Of a DNA stretch of 64,000 nucleotides, positions 42,721 to 51,365 are shown piece after piece (position 1 is the first letter of the stretch; every line of letters starts with the position of its first letter). The notes under the pieces are model-generated. The model made no database searches. It worked only from the letters and a program-made list of their open reading frames with translations, and was not told the DNA's origin. Made by a program: the position numbers and the translations under genes. The stretch comes from Clostridia bacterium (GTDB lineage: Bacteria; Bacillota; Clostridia; Christensenellales; Aristaeellaceae). The DNA lies in the NCBI GenBank assembly GCA_017430225.1, contig JAFRNK010000024.1:1-64000 (forward strand), written 5' to 3'.

Positions 42721-43371
42721 TTACATCGGCGCATCCATCGGGAACAGATACATGTGGACGGTGCCCGACTGCCAACCTTTCAGCAGTTCGTTCGCGCGGT
42801 CTTCTGTCACCGCCTCGCCGTCCAGCGTCCAGACAGCGGTGGATTCGTCGTTGTAGAGCAGCTTGTGCTGCCATTCCGCCTGTCCGTTTCGGAAGATGCC
42901 CTGGCTGTAGGTGGACTCGGACGCACTGTCCGATCCTTCCTGATACAGGCCGAAAGCGCCGGTTGCCTGGTCGACAGTCAGGTAGAGGAGGTTCCGCTCC
43001 CATCCGCGGGCTGCCAGGACCGGTTTTCCGCCTTTCAGCGCCCAGATATCGAAGAGGAAACCCTCCGCTTCCAGCGCTTCCGTCTCACCGATGATCAGTT
43101 CGGGGGTGCCGTCCAGATCCAGATCGACATAGTTGCAGCCGACAGCCGCCATGGGGTCGACTCCGGCCGTTACGGCGCACATGAGAGCGGAAGCGTTGAA
43201 GTCCTCGTTCTCCTGGCTTTTTTCGTCGCCGGAAAGAGCGGCCTTGTACAGGGCGATCACGGGTTCGTAAGCGTTTGCCTGTTCGCTCCAGCCTTCCGCG
43301 TAAGAGCACGTCGCCAGACAGGCAATGGCCAGCAGGAGCGTGATGATGATCGTGTATGCATGCTTTTTCAT
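42721..43371 (-). CDS. Secreted protein of unknown function
   Basis: A 216-residue exported protein. The signal peptide (about 1-25) ends near TCSYA-EGW. The mature part contains DLDLDGTPELIIGE (about 83-96), the calcium-loop-like motif seen in FG-GAP/VCBS-type proteins of Clostridia, which often predict cell-surface domains. ATG at 43371 after GGAGGTACAGATGA. Single-gene unit. Role not known. Confidence 0.75.
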   Translation of the reverse strand: MKKHAYTIIITLLLAIACLATCSYAEGWSEQANAYEPVIALYKAALSGDEKSQENEDFNASALMCAVTAGVDPMAAVGCNYVDLDLDGTPELIIGETEALEAEGFLFDIWALKGGKPVLAARGWERNLLYLTVDQATGAFGLYQEGSDSASESTYSQGIFRNGQAEWQHKLLYNDESTAVWTLDGEAVTEDRANELLKGWQSGTVHMYLFPMDAPM

Positions 43372-43576
43372 TCATCTGTACCTCCAATTTGAAGCAATCG
43401 GCGTACACCATGTACCGCCACAATATAAGACGGGGCAGAGGGCCTTTTTTATTCCGCGCCTGAGAGTTTTTTGGTGCTGTCGGCCTGTAAAACCCGTTTT
43501 TTCATATGGCGGATCATCTTGAGAAACGATGAAAAAGCATGAAACCACTTGGACATTCGAAGTGATAAATTTTTTC

Positions 43577-43605
43577 TTGACAAACATTCCAAGTTCGCGT
43601 ATTAT
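43577..43605 (+). promoter_or_regulatory. Promoter of the tRNA operon
   Basis: TTGACA (43577-43582) and TATTAT (43600-43605) are separated by exactly 17 bp, about 25 bp before the first tRNA. The 258-bp gap before it holds nothing else I can support. Confidence 0.8.
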
Positions 43606-43629
43606 ATACAGCGTGCCACGTGAAAACGC

Positions 43630-43702
43630 GGGAGCATAGCTCAGCTGGGAGAGCATCTGCCTTACAAGCAGAGGGTCACAGGTTCGAGCCCTGTTGTTCC
43701 CA
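43630..43702 (+). tRNA. tRNA-Val (TAC)
   Basis: A complete cloverleaf: acceptor GGGAGCA with TGTTCCC, D arm AGCTCAGCTGGGAGAGC, anticodon stem TCTGC/GCAGA with loop CTTACAA, T arm GGTTCGAGCC. The 3' CCA is not encoded. Confidence 0.95.
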
Positions 43703-43724
43703 CTTTTCCATGAAGGCCATAAAC

Positions 43725-43801
43725 GGCCCGGTAGTTCAGCTGGTTAGAACGCCAGCCTGTCACGCTGGAGGTCATGGGTTCGAGCCCCATTCGGGTCGCC
43801 A
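43725..43801 (+). tRNA. tRNA-Asp (GTC)
   Basis: Acceptor GGCCCGG pairs with TCGGGTC, anticodon loop CTGTCAC gives GTC, T loop GGTTCGAGCC, discriminator G, and CCA is encoded. Confidence 0.95.
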
Positions 43802-43806
43802 TACTT

Positions 43807-43879
43807 GCCTTGGTAGCTCAGTTGGTAGAGCAATAGACTGAAAATCTATGTGTCGGTGGTTCGATTCCGCCCCAAGGCA
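43807..43879 (+). tRNA. tRNA-Phe (GAA)
   Basis: Acceptor GCCTTGG pairs with CCAAGGC, anticodon stem ATAGA/TCTAT with loop CTGAAAA, T loop GGTTCGATTCC, discriminator A. CCA is not encoded. Confidence 0.95.
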
Positions 43880-43883
43880 CTTT

Positions 43884-43959
43884 GCGGTAGTAGCTCAGTT
43901 GGTAGAGCGCCACCTTGCCAAGGTGGAGGTCGCGAGTCCGAGCCTCGTCTACCGCTCCA
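43884..43959 (+). tRNA. tRNA-Gly (GCC)
   Basis: Acceptor GCGGTAG pairs with CTACCGC, anticodon stem CCACC/GGTGG with loop TTGCCAA, discriminator T, and CCA is encoded. The T loop reads AGTCCGAGCC, slightly unusual. Confidence 0.94.
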
Positions 43960-43968
43960 TTTTTCTAA

Positions 43969-44040
43969 GGCGCCATAGCCAAGTGGTAAGGCGAAGGTCT
44001 GCAAAACCTTTATGCCCCGGTCCGAATCCGGGTGGCGCCT
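43969..44040 (+). tRNA. tRNA-Cys (GCA)
   Basis: Acceptor GGCGCCA pairs with TGGCGCC, anticodon stem AAGGT/ACCTT with loop CTGCAAA, and the discriminator T (U73) required for cysteine identity. CCA is not encoded. Confidence 0.94.
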
Positions 44041-44047
44041 CGCGAAA

Positions 44048-44080
44048 CCCGCTGTCAGCAAGACAGCGGGACTTTTGTTT
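44048..44080 (+). terminator. Terminator of the tRNA operon
   Basis: CCCGCTGTC pairs with GACAGCGGG around AGCAA, followed by ACTTTTGTTTG. Confidence 0.9.
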
Positions 44081-44119
44081 GTGGGAGAGAATCTAATAGA
44101 GTTTGGAAGATAAAAAAGT

Positions 44120-44225
44120 ATGAATTAGAGAAGAAGGAAGCAGGAGGTTATTCTTCTTCCGGATCCGATAATGCTCAGAAACACTTTTACTTCCTGCCTC
44201 CTGCTTTCTCCTTCCTGCTTGGAAA
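44120..44225. repeat. Heptad-arm hairpin element 4
   Basis: Left arm units GAGAAGA, AGGAAGC, AGGAGGT (44128-44148); right arm units ACTTCCT, GCCTCCT, GCTTTCT, CCTTCCT (44189-44216). It lies between the tRNA terminator and the rpiB promoter, the only element of the six in a plus-strand context. Confidence 0.7.
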
Positions 44226-44283
44226 TTCCCCATTTCATTTTTACAGCCCCCAATTCACCCGTTAATGTGTCCGGAAATGACAC

Positions 44284-44312
44284 TTGCTGATGAACGAATC
44301 CCGTGATACAAT
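44284..44312 (+). promoter_or_regulatory. Promoter of rpiB
   Basis: TTGCTG (44284-44289) and TACAAT (44307-44312) are spaced 17 bp, about 40 bp before the rpiB start. Confidence 0.55.
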
Positions 44313-44351
44313 AAACCAGTCAAATGAAAAACAACTGGGGAGGCAAAGCAC

Positions 44352-44798
44352 ATGCGCATCGGTATCGGAAATGACCATACAGCGGTAGAGTACAAGCAGG
44401 CCATTACGCAGCATATCCGTGACACGTACGGTTACGAGGTCGTGAATTACGGCACGGACCAGCCGGAAAGTTACGACTATCCCATCGCGGGCGAGACTGT
44501 CGCCAACGCTGTGGCAAAGGGCGAGGTGGATCTGGGTATCGTCATCTGCGGTACGGGCATCGGCATCTCCCTGGCGGCCAATAAGGTGCACGGCATCCGC
44601 TGCGCGGTGTGCAGTGAGCCGTATTCGGCCCAACTGTCCCGCCGCCACAACAACAGCAATATGCTCGCGTTTGGCGCGCGCGTCGTCGGCATCGAACTCG
44701 CCAAGATGATTGTGGATGCCTGGCTGACCGCCTCCTTCGAGGGAGGACGCCACCAGCGCCGCGTGGACATGATCATGGCGATCGAAGCAAAACAATAA
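44352..44798 (+). CDS. rpiB: Ribose 5-phosphate isomerase B / LacAB family
   Basis: A 148-residue sugar-phosphate isomerase. Motifs: NDHTAVEYK near the N-terminus, YDYPIAGETVANAV, the phosphate-binding ICGTGIGISLAANKV, and RRHNNSNMLAFGARVVG. Converts ribulose 5-phosphate and ribose 5-phosphate; a galactose-6-phosphate isomerase role cannot be excluded. ATG at 44352 after GGGGAGG, 24 nt before the kinase gene. Confidence 0.92.
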   Translation: MRIGIGNDHTAVEYKQAITQHIRDTYGYEVVNYGTDQPESYDYPIAGETVANAVAKGEVDLGIVICGTGIGISLAANKVHGIRCAVCSEPYSAQLSRRHNNSNMLAFGARVVGIELAKMIVDAWLTASFEGGRHQRRVDMIMAIEAKQ

Positions 44799-44821
44799 TC
44801 GACGATCCGGAAGGACTGTAT

Positions 44822-45658
44822 ATGGATTCACGGAAACTGGAACTGGTCGTCAAGATCGGTTCGATGGCGCTGATCCGGCGCGAAGACAACGATATTGATT
44901 ATAATCTCTTTTCCCGGCTTTCGGGGGAACTGAAGCCCGGGATGGCCGTCGTCTCCTCCGGCGCGACGGAGATTGGGCGCCTCGATTATATGAAGCGTCA
45001 CGGCTGCGAACTGACCGGAGATCCCGAGGATAACAAGACCGACTACGCAGCCCAGGGCCAGGCGATCCTGATGGCGACCTGGCGCCAGTTCATCCATCCG
45101 GATTATCAGGTCCGGCAAGTGCTGGTGGAGCACAATCATTTCAACGACCCGCAGAAGCGCGAGCATCTGCGGCGGATGCTCCTGCGCTGCGCGGACCAGG
45201 CGGCGATCCCGATCATCAACTACAACGACGCTGTGAGTGACGAGGAAAACCGCAAGCTCGAACTGCAGCGCTTGCACACGGACCATCCGGACGAGAACGT
45301 GGTGGAGTGTGTGGACAACGACGAAACAGCGGCCGTGGTGAGCGAGCTGATCCACGCGAAGACCATGGTGCTGCTGACCAGCGCAGACGGCATTTACCGC
45401 GACCCGCACGATCCGTCCACCCTGGTGACGGACGTGACCGCGCCGGACGCGGATTTGCTGACCGCCCGGATCCGGGAACTGCAGTCCCATTGCGTCGGTG
45501 CGTCCAGGGCGGGTGCCAACGGCGCAGGCGCAAAGCTGGCGTTTGCCCTGCGCTCCGCTTTGCAGGGCGTGACCGTGATCATCGGCAGCGCCAAGAAATA
45601 CCGGCTGGGCGAACTGCTGGACGGCAGCGCGCCGTGCACACGGATTTCCCTGGAGTGA
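44822..45658 (+). CDS. proB: Glutamate 5-kinase-like amino acid kinase
   Basis: A 278-residue amino-acid-kinase-fold protein. LVVKIGSMAL at the N-terminus, VSSGATEIG, the aspartate-rich NYNDAVSDEEN and LLTSADGIYRDPHDP match glutamate 5-kinase. The PUA domain of many ProB proteins is absent, and the usual GTGGM-TK segment reads GANGAGAKL. No proA gene is nearby. Assignment to proline synthesis is therefore likely but not certain. Confidence 0.75.
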   Translation: MDSRKLELVVKIGSMALIRREDNDIDYNLFSRLSGELKPGMAVVSSGATEIGRLDYMKRHGCELTGDPEDNKTDYAAQGQAILMATWRQFIHPDYQVRQVLVEHNHFNDPQKREHLRRMLLRCADQAAIPIINYNDAVSDEENRKLELQRLHTDHPDENVVECVDNDETAAVVSELIHAKTMVLLTSADGIYRDPHDPSTLVTDVTAPDADLLTARIRELQSHCVGASRAGANGAGAKLAFALRSALQGVTVIIGSAKKYRLGELLDGSAPCTRISLE

Positions 45659-45670
45659 GGTGTACAGAAG

Positions 45671-45910
45671 ATGGAGAATACTGCCATGACGCCGCTGACT
45701 GCGGACGAAATCGACGCGCTGGACGAGCTTGATCTCGACCGTCTGGACGAAGCGGAACTCAAATGCCTGTACGAACGTGTACGCCTGACCTATCCGATCC
45801 TCGAAGCCGAGGAGCCTGAGGACGAAGATTCTGAGGCCTACCAGCTGTGGCAGGAAAGCCTGGAAACGCTGGACGACTATCTGGACGAGCTGACGGAACG
45901 CCTCGCATGA
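45671..45910 (+). CDS. Small acidic protein
   Basis: A 79-residue, strongly acidic, helix-rich protein (repeated DELDLD, EEPEDEDSE, TLDDYLDEL). I do not recognise it. GAGGTGTACAGAAG precedes the ATG, and it overlaps the MATE gene start by 4 nt, so it is a real, translated partner in this operon. It may be a small regulator or chaperone of the transporter. Confidence 0.7.
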   Translation: MENTAMTPLTADEIDALDELDLDRLDEAELKCLYERVRLTYPILEAEEPEDEDSEAYQLWQESLETLDDYLDELTERLA

Positions 45911-47259
45911 GTGAGCGCCGACCGTTGAAGCAGAACGAGATCACCCATGGCGTGATCTGGAAACAGCTGCTGGTCTTCTTCTTCCCGATCCTGCTGGGTA
46001 CTTTTTTCCAGCAGCTGTATAACGCGGCAGATGCTTCGATCGTCGGCAAGGGCGTCGGAAAAGCCGCACTGGCTGCGGTAGGGGGCACGACGGGTTCGCT
46101 GATCAACCTGCTGGTGGGCTTTTTCGTAGGCCTCGCCTCCGGCGCGACCGTGGTCATCAGCCAGCATTACGGTGCGGAAGACAGCGAGAACGTTGAAAAG
46201 AGCGTCCATACCGCCGCGGCGATGGCCCTGCTGTTCGGGCTGCTCCTGACAGGGATCGGGCTGTTCCTGACGGACTGGATGCTGCGTGCGATGAGCACCC
46301 CGGAAGACGTGCTGCCCTATGCGGGGACCTATCTCCGTATTATCTTCGCGGGCATGGTTCCTTCGGTCATCTATAACGTGGGCACCGGTGTCCTGCGCGC
46401 GCTCGGCGACTCGCGGCGGCCGCTGTATTACCTGATCGCTGCCAGCTTGACCAACATCGCTCTGGATGTGCTGCTGGTGCTGGTACTGCGCATGGGTGTG
46501 GCCGGCGCGGGCTGGGCGACGGTGCTGAGCCAGACGCTTTCAGCGGTGCTGGTGGTGCGCAGCCTTTGCCGGCGTGAAGACTCCAGCCGCCTCGTTCTGC
46601 GGAGGATCAGGCTCGACCGACAGCAGCTCAGGCGCATTGTCCAGATCGGACTCCCGGCAGGCTTACAGTCGGTCATGTATTCCATTTCCAACGTGATCAT
46701 CCAGCGAGCGGTGAACGGTTTCGATACGGACGTCCTGGCAGGCTGGACGGCTTATGGCAAGCTGGACGGAATGTTCTGGATGGTCGTCGGCGCTTTCGGC
46801 ATCAGCGTCACGACTTTTGTGGGACAGAACTACGGAGCCGGCCTGATGCCCCGCGTCAAAAAGAGCGTACGGGTCTGCATGACTATGACTGTTGGCGCGA
46901 CAGTCGTGCTGGCGGGACTGCTCTATTTCTTCGGCGGCGAGCTGTATAAGCTGTTCACGGACGATCCTGCGGTCATCCGTGAAGGAGTGCATATGCTCCA
47001 CTTGCTGGTGCCGTTCTATATCGCCTACATTCCCATCGAGATCCTGTCCGGCGCGCTGCGCGGCGCTGGGGATACACTGGTGCCCACGCTGCTGACGCTC
47101 GTTTTCATCTGTCTTTTCCGCGTGGTCTGGATCATGTTTGTCGCGCCGCATTTTGAGGGCGTGGATGTCATTCTGTGGAGCTACCCTGTCACCTGGGTGC
47201 TGACCGGTGGCTTGTTTATTCTCTATTATCGGAATAAACGGTGGAGCCCGATCAAGTAA
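45907..47259 (+). CDS. MATE family efflux transporter
   Basis: A 450-residue, 12-helix membrane protein of the DinF/NorM multidrug and toxic compound extrusion family. Conserved parts are LPILLGTFFQQLYNAADASIVG-like (helix 1), VGGTTGSLINLLVGFFVG, and the symmetric second half starting near residue 235. It starts inside the stop of the small acidic protein gene. Substrate unknown. Confidence 0.92.
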   Translation: MSERRPLKQNEITHGVIWKQLLVFFFPILLGTFFQQLYNAADASIVGKGVGKAALAAVGGTTGSLINLLVGFFVGLASGATVVISQHYGAEDSENVEKSVHTAAAMALLFGLLLTGIGLFLTDWMLRAMSTPEDVLPYAGTYLRIIFAGMVPSVIYNVGTGVLRALGDSRRPLYYLIAASLTNIALDVLLVLVLRMGVAGAGWATVLSQTLSAVLVVRSLCRREDSSRLVLRRIRLDRQQLRRIVQIGLPAGLQSVMYSISNVIIQRAVNGFDTDVLAGWTAYGKLDGMFWMVVGAFGISVTTFVGQNYGAGLMPRVKKSVRVCMTMTVGATVVLAGLLYFFGGELYKLFTDDPAVIREGVHMLHLLVPFYIAYIPIEILSGALRGAGDTLVPTLLTLVFICLFRVVWIMFVAPHFEGVDVILWSYPVTWVLTGGLFILYYRNKRWSPIK

Positions 47260-47312
47260 GGGGACGGGAAATAATCCGGTCAGGGACCGGAAGAGCCTGA
47301 AAGGAGTAGACT

Positions 47313-48116
47313 ATGATCAATTTGGAGGAAATCCGCCTTTTCCTGGCAACTCAGGGTATCAACCTGCTGCGGGGAATCATGGTTCTGGTTATCGGCTTCG
47401 TTATCGTCCATTGGGTCTTCAAGCTGCTTGACCGCAGCCAGAAATATACTCGCATCGACCCGACGATCAGGGGATTCCTGGACAACCTGATCCGCATCGG
47501 TCTGTATATCATCGTGATCCTGACCGCTGTCAGCATCATGGGCATCCCCATGACTTCGGTGATTACGCTGGTCGCGAGCGCAGGCGTCGCTGTTTCACTG
47601 GCGGTACAGGGAGCGCTGACCAACCTGGTCGGCGGTGTGATGTTGCTTTTGCTCAAGCCCATCAAGGTGGGTGAGTTCATCAAAGCAGGCGATATCGAAG
47701 GCATCGTCAAGCGCATCGGCGCTTTTTATACGGAGCTTTCGACCCCGGACAACCGGTTTATCACCGTGCCGAACTCCATGCTGACGAACACCGCGATCTA
47801 TAACAATTCCCGTCTGGGAACCCGGCGCGTGGACATTACCTTCTCTGTCAGCTATCAGGCGGATATCGAGCAGGTCAAAGCAGTGCTGACCGAGGTTGTG
47901 AACCGGTGCGAAACCGTCATGCCTGAGCCAGCTCCGGCAGTCCTGCTGAACGAATGCGGCGATAGCTCGCTCAAGTTCGTTATCCGGGTATGGACGCAGG
48001 GAATGAACTTCAGGAGCACAAATCTATTCCTGCTCGAGGAAGGCAAGAAAGCGCTCGACAGCGCCGGCATTTCCATTCCTTACCCGCAGCTTGACGTGCA
48101 CCTGAAGCAGGACTGA
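47313..48116 (+). CDS. mscS: Small-conductance mechanosensitive channel
   Basis: A 267-residue MscS-type channel. Three N-terminal helices (about 15-110), the pore-lining Gly/Ala-rich VASAGVAVSLAVQGALTNLVGG, and the cytosolic beta domain with KVGEFIKAGDIEGIVKRIG follow the family order. It relieves osmotic pressure. ATG at 47313 after AAAGGAG. Confidence 0.95.
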   Translation: MINLEEIRLFLATQGINLLRGIMVLVIGFVIVHWVFKLLDRSQKYTRIDPTIRGFLDNLIRIGLYIIVILTAVSIMGIPMTSVITLVASAGVAVSLAVQGALTNLVGGVMLLLLKPIKVGEFIKAGDIEGIVKRIGAFYTELSTPDNRFITVPNSMLTNTAIYNNSRLGTRRVDITFSVSYQADIEQVKAVLTEVVNRCETVMPEPAPAVLLNECGDSSLKFVIRVWTQGMNFRSTNLFLLEEGKKALDSAGISIPYPQLDVHLKQD

Positions 48117-48122
48117 AAATGA

Positions 48123-48149
48123 AAACCCCCGCTTGATTCAGCGGGGGGA
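48123..48149. terminator. Terminator between mscS and the DUF1858-like gene
   Basis: CCCCCGCT pairs with AGCGGGGG around TGATTC. On the minus strand it is followed by TTTTCATTTT, so it works best for the small minus-strand gene; on the plus strand it has little T-tract. Confidence 0.75.
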
Positions 48150-48190
48150 GCCGGTCCGGTGAACTGTCTTTGCGTTCCCGGATCGTTTAC

Positions 48191-48418
48191 TCAGGCGTTT
48201 TCGTGCTTCTCGATCAGTTTTTTCAGCTCTTCAATGATCTTATCGGTCGGGTAGCCGCTCATCCGGCTGGCGTCGCCGATGGTAGAACGTTTGATCATCT
48301 GCCTTCCGATAAACGTCTTCGCGATTTTGAGACGCTCATCCATGGAAGCGACCTGGTCGATCAGCCAGGGATAAGTGTCCGCCAGGTCCTGCAGGCGGGT
48401 ATCTGCATTCAGCTGCAT
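48191..48418 (-). CDS. DUF1858-like small protein
   Basis: A 75-residue helical protein. The pattern LQDLADTYPWLIDQV, then TIGDASRMSG and the closing IIEELKKLIEK resembles the DUF1858/ScdA N-terminal redox-associated domain, but it lacks cysteines. The ATG at 48418 with AGGAG 9 nt upstream is used instead of the GTG at 48427. Role unknown. Confidence 0.65.
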   Translation of the reverse strand: MQLNADTRLQDLADTYPWLIDQVASMDERLKIAKTFIGRQMIKRSTIGDASRMSGYPTDKIIEELKKLIEKHENA

Positions 48419-48494
48419 GGGGATCACTCCTTTCTGTCGGCCCTATTGTCCATGAAAACGGGCCGGATGTCAATAGGGGAGCGTCTCCTGCGCG

Positions 48495-48815
48495 TCATAC
48501 CCTGTGCGCGCGGAGCCTGTAACCTATGCGGTATACCGTATCGATCGCCCTGAATCCGATTTTCTTGCGCAGACGCTGGATATGTACGTCGACCGTGCGC
48601 GTGTCGCCGGGAGACAGATAGCCCCAGGCCGAGCGCAGCAGTTCCTGGCGTGAGACGGCTTCGCCTGCGTGCTGCGCCAATTCGCTCAGAAGCAGGTATT
48701 CCTGCTCAGTCAGCGTGCTGCGCATCCCGTCCAGATAAATGGAACGGTCGCGATCATCCAGGTAGAGCTGTTTGGCCGTTTCGTTGGCCGGTTGACACAT
48801 TAACAGACTGCTCAT
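48495..48815 (-). CDS. Standalone OmpR/PhoB-type winged-helix regulator
   Basis: A 106-residue DNA-binding protein. LTEQEYLLLSELAQHAGEAVSRQELL followed by TRTVDVHIQRLRKKIG and VYRIGYRLR is a full OmpR-type winged helix. There is no receiver domain and no sensor kinase nearby, so it must respond to something else or act constitutively. It is divergent from dnaD across a 100-bp gap that holds phased TTGT repeats. ATG at 48815 with GGAGGTGATAATCC. Confidence 0.88.
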   Translation of the reverse strand: MSSLLMCQPANETAKQLYLDDRDRSIYLDGMRSTLTEQEYLLLSELAQHAGEAVSRQELLRSAWGYLSPGDTRTVDVHIQRLRKKIGFRAIDTVYRIGYRLRAHRV

Positions 48816-48857
48816 GGATTATCACCTCCGCTTATACAGACGGAGGCAGGGGGCATT

Positions 48858-48901
48858 TTGTTGCAGTTGTTTTAAATTGTTCACAGATTTGTCACAATTG
48901 T
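48858..48901. promoter_or_regulatory. Phased TTGT repeats between the winged-helix gene and dnaD
   Basis: TTGT begins at 48858, 48867, 48877, 48889 and 48898, spacings of 9 to 12 bp, about one helical turn. AATTGT and ACAATT (48875-48880 and 48894-48899) also form an inverted repeat. OmpR-type proteins bind direct repeats with such spacing, so this may be the site of the adjacent regulator, overlapping both promoters. Confidence 0.45.
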
Positions 48902-48916
48902 TTTCGGAGGATCACC

Positions 48917-50398
48917 GTGAGCGTATTTGAACAGGATCTCCAGGCGCTGTATTTCGGATCCATGCCGGTCGAGCACATCTTCCTGACGGAGTATATGCCG
49001 GCGGCGCGGGGCGATTACGTCAAGGTATACCTGACGTGCCTCTACCACAGCCGGATGCCGAATGACGATACGAAAGTGGAAGATGTATCGAGAGAACTCG
49101 GCTTGGATTCCTCTGTGGTGGAAAACGCTGTCCGTTATTGGGAGAGAAGAGGCTTGATGGTGGTGATCGGCGGCGAAGCACCGCGTTACCAGATGCGGTC
49201 GGCCATCCAGCGTGCCCTGAGCGGAGAACCTTTGAGCGCGGACAACGCGTTTGTACAGTTCAGCGAGCGCGTATACGAGCTTTTCGGTGAGAGTCGGAAG
49301 GTGCGTCCGTCAGAAATTTCCATGGCCTACGAATGGGTGGAGGAAGAGGGCCTGAGCCCCGATACGGTGCTGGCGCTGCTGCGCCATATGTGGACACTGC
49401 GCGGCGCGCAGTTCAATTTCCAGGCGGCCGGTCAGCTGGCGGTCAAGCTCCGTGAAAACGGCGTCAGGGACGCTGCCGACGCGGAGAGCTATCTCGGTTT
49501 TGAAGAAACTGTGCACAAAGGCGCGCAGGCAGTTCTGCGCCGTCTCGGCAGGCGCCGGCTGCCGTCTGAGGACGAACTGAAGCTGTATCGCAAATGGATC
49601 AGCGAATGGGGCTATACGCAGGAGGGGATCCTGGAAGCCTGCCAGGCGACGACCGCTGCCGGCGAACCGACATTCAAGTACCTGGACGGCATTCTGGCGA
49701 GGCTCAGACAGGGCGAGGGCGGTCCGGCGGATGCGCCGGCAGTGGCTGAGACGCTGGACAAGGGCCGTGAGGAATTGCGCCTGACCTCCGAAATGCTGAA
49801 TGCCCTCGGCGCGCGGCTGCGGCCGGAGGCGGCCCTGGCGATCTATCGCGAGCTCGCTGCGGACAGCCCCCATGACCTGATCGTATACGCCGCGAAAGAA
49901 TGTGCCCGCAACGGCAAGGGAACGCTGGAGGACCTGGCGCGTCTGCTTGAAAGCTGGAACAAACGCGGCCTGAACACCGCTGAGGATGCCGAGAATTATG
50001 TCCGCCACGTGCGTGAACTGGACACGGTGCTGTATCGGATCTATGAGGCCTGCGGCTATCGCGGGCGCGCCAGCAAGACGGACCGTGAACTGCTGGAACG
50101 CTGGCAGGGCATGGGCTTCGAAGAAGGCGTGCTTCTGCTTGCGGCCAAACAGGCCAGTGGCGCGTCCAGTCAGAAAATGAAGTACATGAACACGGTGCTC
50201 AAAAACTGGCAGCAGAACGGCGTCACGACCCTGGCACAGGCGGAAAAGCAGGCCGGCCGCGCACCAGCGGCTCCGTCCGGCAAGCGCGTGCTCGCACAGC
50301 AGTATGAGCAGCGCGAGTATAAGGAAAGCGAAATGCAGGAAATTTTAGGCGTCAGGGACTTGTTCAAGGAGGAACCCGATGGACAGACGGATTCGTGA
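48917..50398 (+). CDS. dnaD: DnaD-domain replication initiation protein
   Basis: A 493-residue helicase-loading protein. An N-terminal winged-helix part (about 1-95) is followed by repeated DnaD-like helical domains: one around 200-250 (LYRKWISEWGYTQEGILEA), another around 375-430 (LLERWQGMGFEEGVLLLA). Longer than the classic DnaD of B. subtilis, closer to DnaB-type architectures with tandem DnaD modules. The GTG at 48917 follows CGGAGGATCACC. It overlaps dnaI by 20 nt. Confidence 0.88.
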   Translation: MSVFEQDLQALYFGSMPVEHIFLTEYMPAARGDYVKVYLTCLYHSRMPNDDTKVEDVSRELGLDSSVVENAVRYWERRGLMVVIGGEAPRYQMRSAIQRALSGEPLSADNAFVQFSERVYELFGESRKVRPSEISMAYEWVEEEGLSPDTVLALLRHMWTLRGAQFNFQAAGQLAVKLRENGVRDAADAESYLGFEETVHKGAQAVLRRLGRRRLPSEDELKLYRKWISEWGYTQEGILEACQATTAAGEPTFKYLDGILARLRQGEGGPADAPAVAETLDKGREELRLTSEMLNALGARLRPEAALAIYRELAADSPHDLIVYAAKECARNGKGTLEDLARLLESWNKRGLNTAEDAENYVRHVRELDTVLYRIYEACGYRGRASKTDRELLERWQGMGFEEGVLLLAAKQASGASSQKMKYMNTVLKNWQQNGVTTLAQAEKQAGRAPAAPSGKRVLAQQYEQREYKESEMQEILGVRDLFKEEPDGQTDS

Positions 50399-51344
50399 GG
50401 CGCTGGCGGAAGAATACCGCCTGCAGCGTGAAAAAAACGCTGCCGAGGAAGCCCGGAGGCGTGAGGAAATCCGGGAGCGTGCCCCACAGGTGTGGGCACT
50501 GATGGAGAAGCGGCAGGCCATGATCGAGCGCTTCTGCCGCCTGGCGCTGACTGACGCGGACTTTACCACGCCGGCGGACGAGCTTGGCAGACTCAATAAC
50601 GATGTCCGCATTGCCCTGCAGGCAGCCGGTTACCCCGCGGATTATCTGGAACCGGTCGTCCGCTGCCCAAAGTGCGGCGACACAGGGTTGACAGGCGGGG
50701 ACGAACGCCGGGAATGCGATTGCTACCGCCAGCGCGCGTTTGAACTGTCCAGTACGATCGGGAGCGCGGGTGAGAGTTTCGAAGCGTTTGACGAGCGTGT
50801 TTTCCCGGAAACCGTGCCGGAAGGACTGCCGATTACCCAGCGCGCAGCGATGCGCAGACTGAGAAAGTTCTGTGAGGATTATGCCGATGCCTTCCCCGTC
50901 CAGAAACCGTGCGACCTGCTCCTGTACGGCAAGAGCGGCCTGGGCAAGACTTACCTGCTTCATTGCATCGCACGGCGCCTGCAGGAGCGCGGGTTTCGGG
51001 CGGAACTGGTCAGCGCTTATGATGTCATCCGTGTCATGCGGGACGCCTATTTCGGCCGGGAGGATGATACGGCGCGCCTGTACGAAGCGGATCTGCTCCT
51101 GATCGACGACCTCGGCATGGAGCCGATGATGGAAAACATCACCATCGAACAGCTCTTCCAGCTTGTCAATACGCGCCGCAGCCGCGGCCTGCCCATGGTA
51201 TTCAGCACCAACCTGAACACGGAGGAAATCAAGCACCGCTACAACGAACGCCTGGCCTCGAGACTGTTTGACCGGTCCTTGTGCCAGGTGGTGCAGCTGC
51301 TGGGTCAGGACGTCAGGCAGACCCCACGCCCGGTGCAGGGCTGA
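50379..51344 (+). CDS. dnaI: DnaI/DnaC-type helicase loader ATPase
   Basis: A 321-residue AAA+ ATPase that loads the replicative helicase. The N-terminal coiled region (about 1-80) and a zinc site with CPKCGDTG and CDCYRQ (about 94-114) precede the Walker A YGKSGLGKT (about 184-192) and Walker B LLIDDLGME. It forms a unit with dnaD. The start lies inside dnaD, with AAGGAGG upstream. Confidence 0.93.
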   Translation: MDRRIREALAEEYRLQREKNAAEEARRREEIRERAPQVWALMEKRQAMIERFCRLALTDADFTTPADELGRLNNDVRIALQAAGYPADYLEPVVRCPKCGDTGLTGGDERRECDCYRQRAFELSSTIGSAGESFEAFDERVFPETVPEGLPITQRAAMRRLRKFCEDYADAFPVQKPCDLLLYGKSGLGKTYLLHCIARRLQERGFRAELVSAYDVIRVMRDAYFGREDDTARLYEADLLLIDDLGMEPMMENITIEQLFQLVNTRRSRGLPMVFSTNLNTEEIKHRYNERLASRLFDRSLCQVVQLLGQDVRQTPRPVQG

Positions 51345-51365
51345 AACAAAAAAACGAATAAAAAG

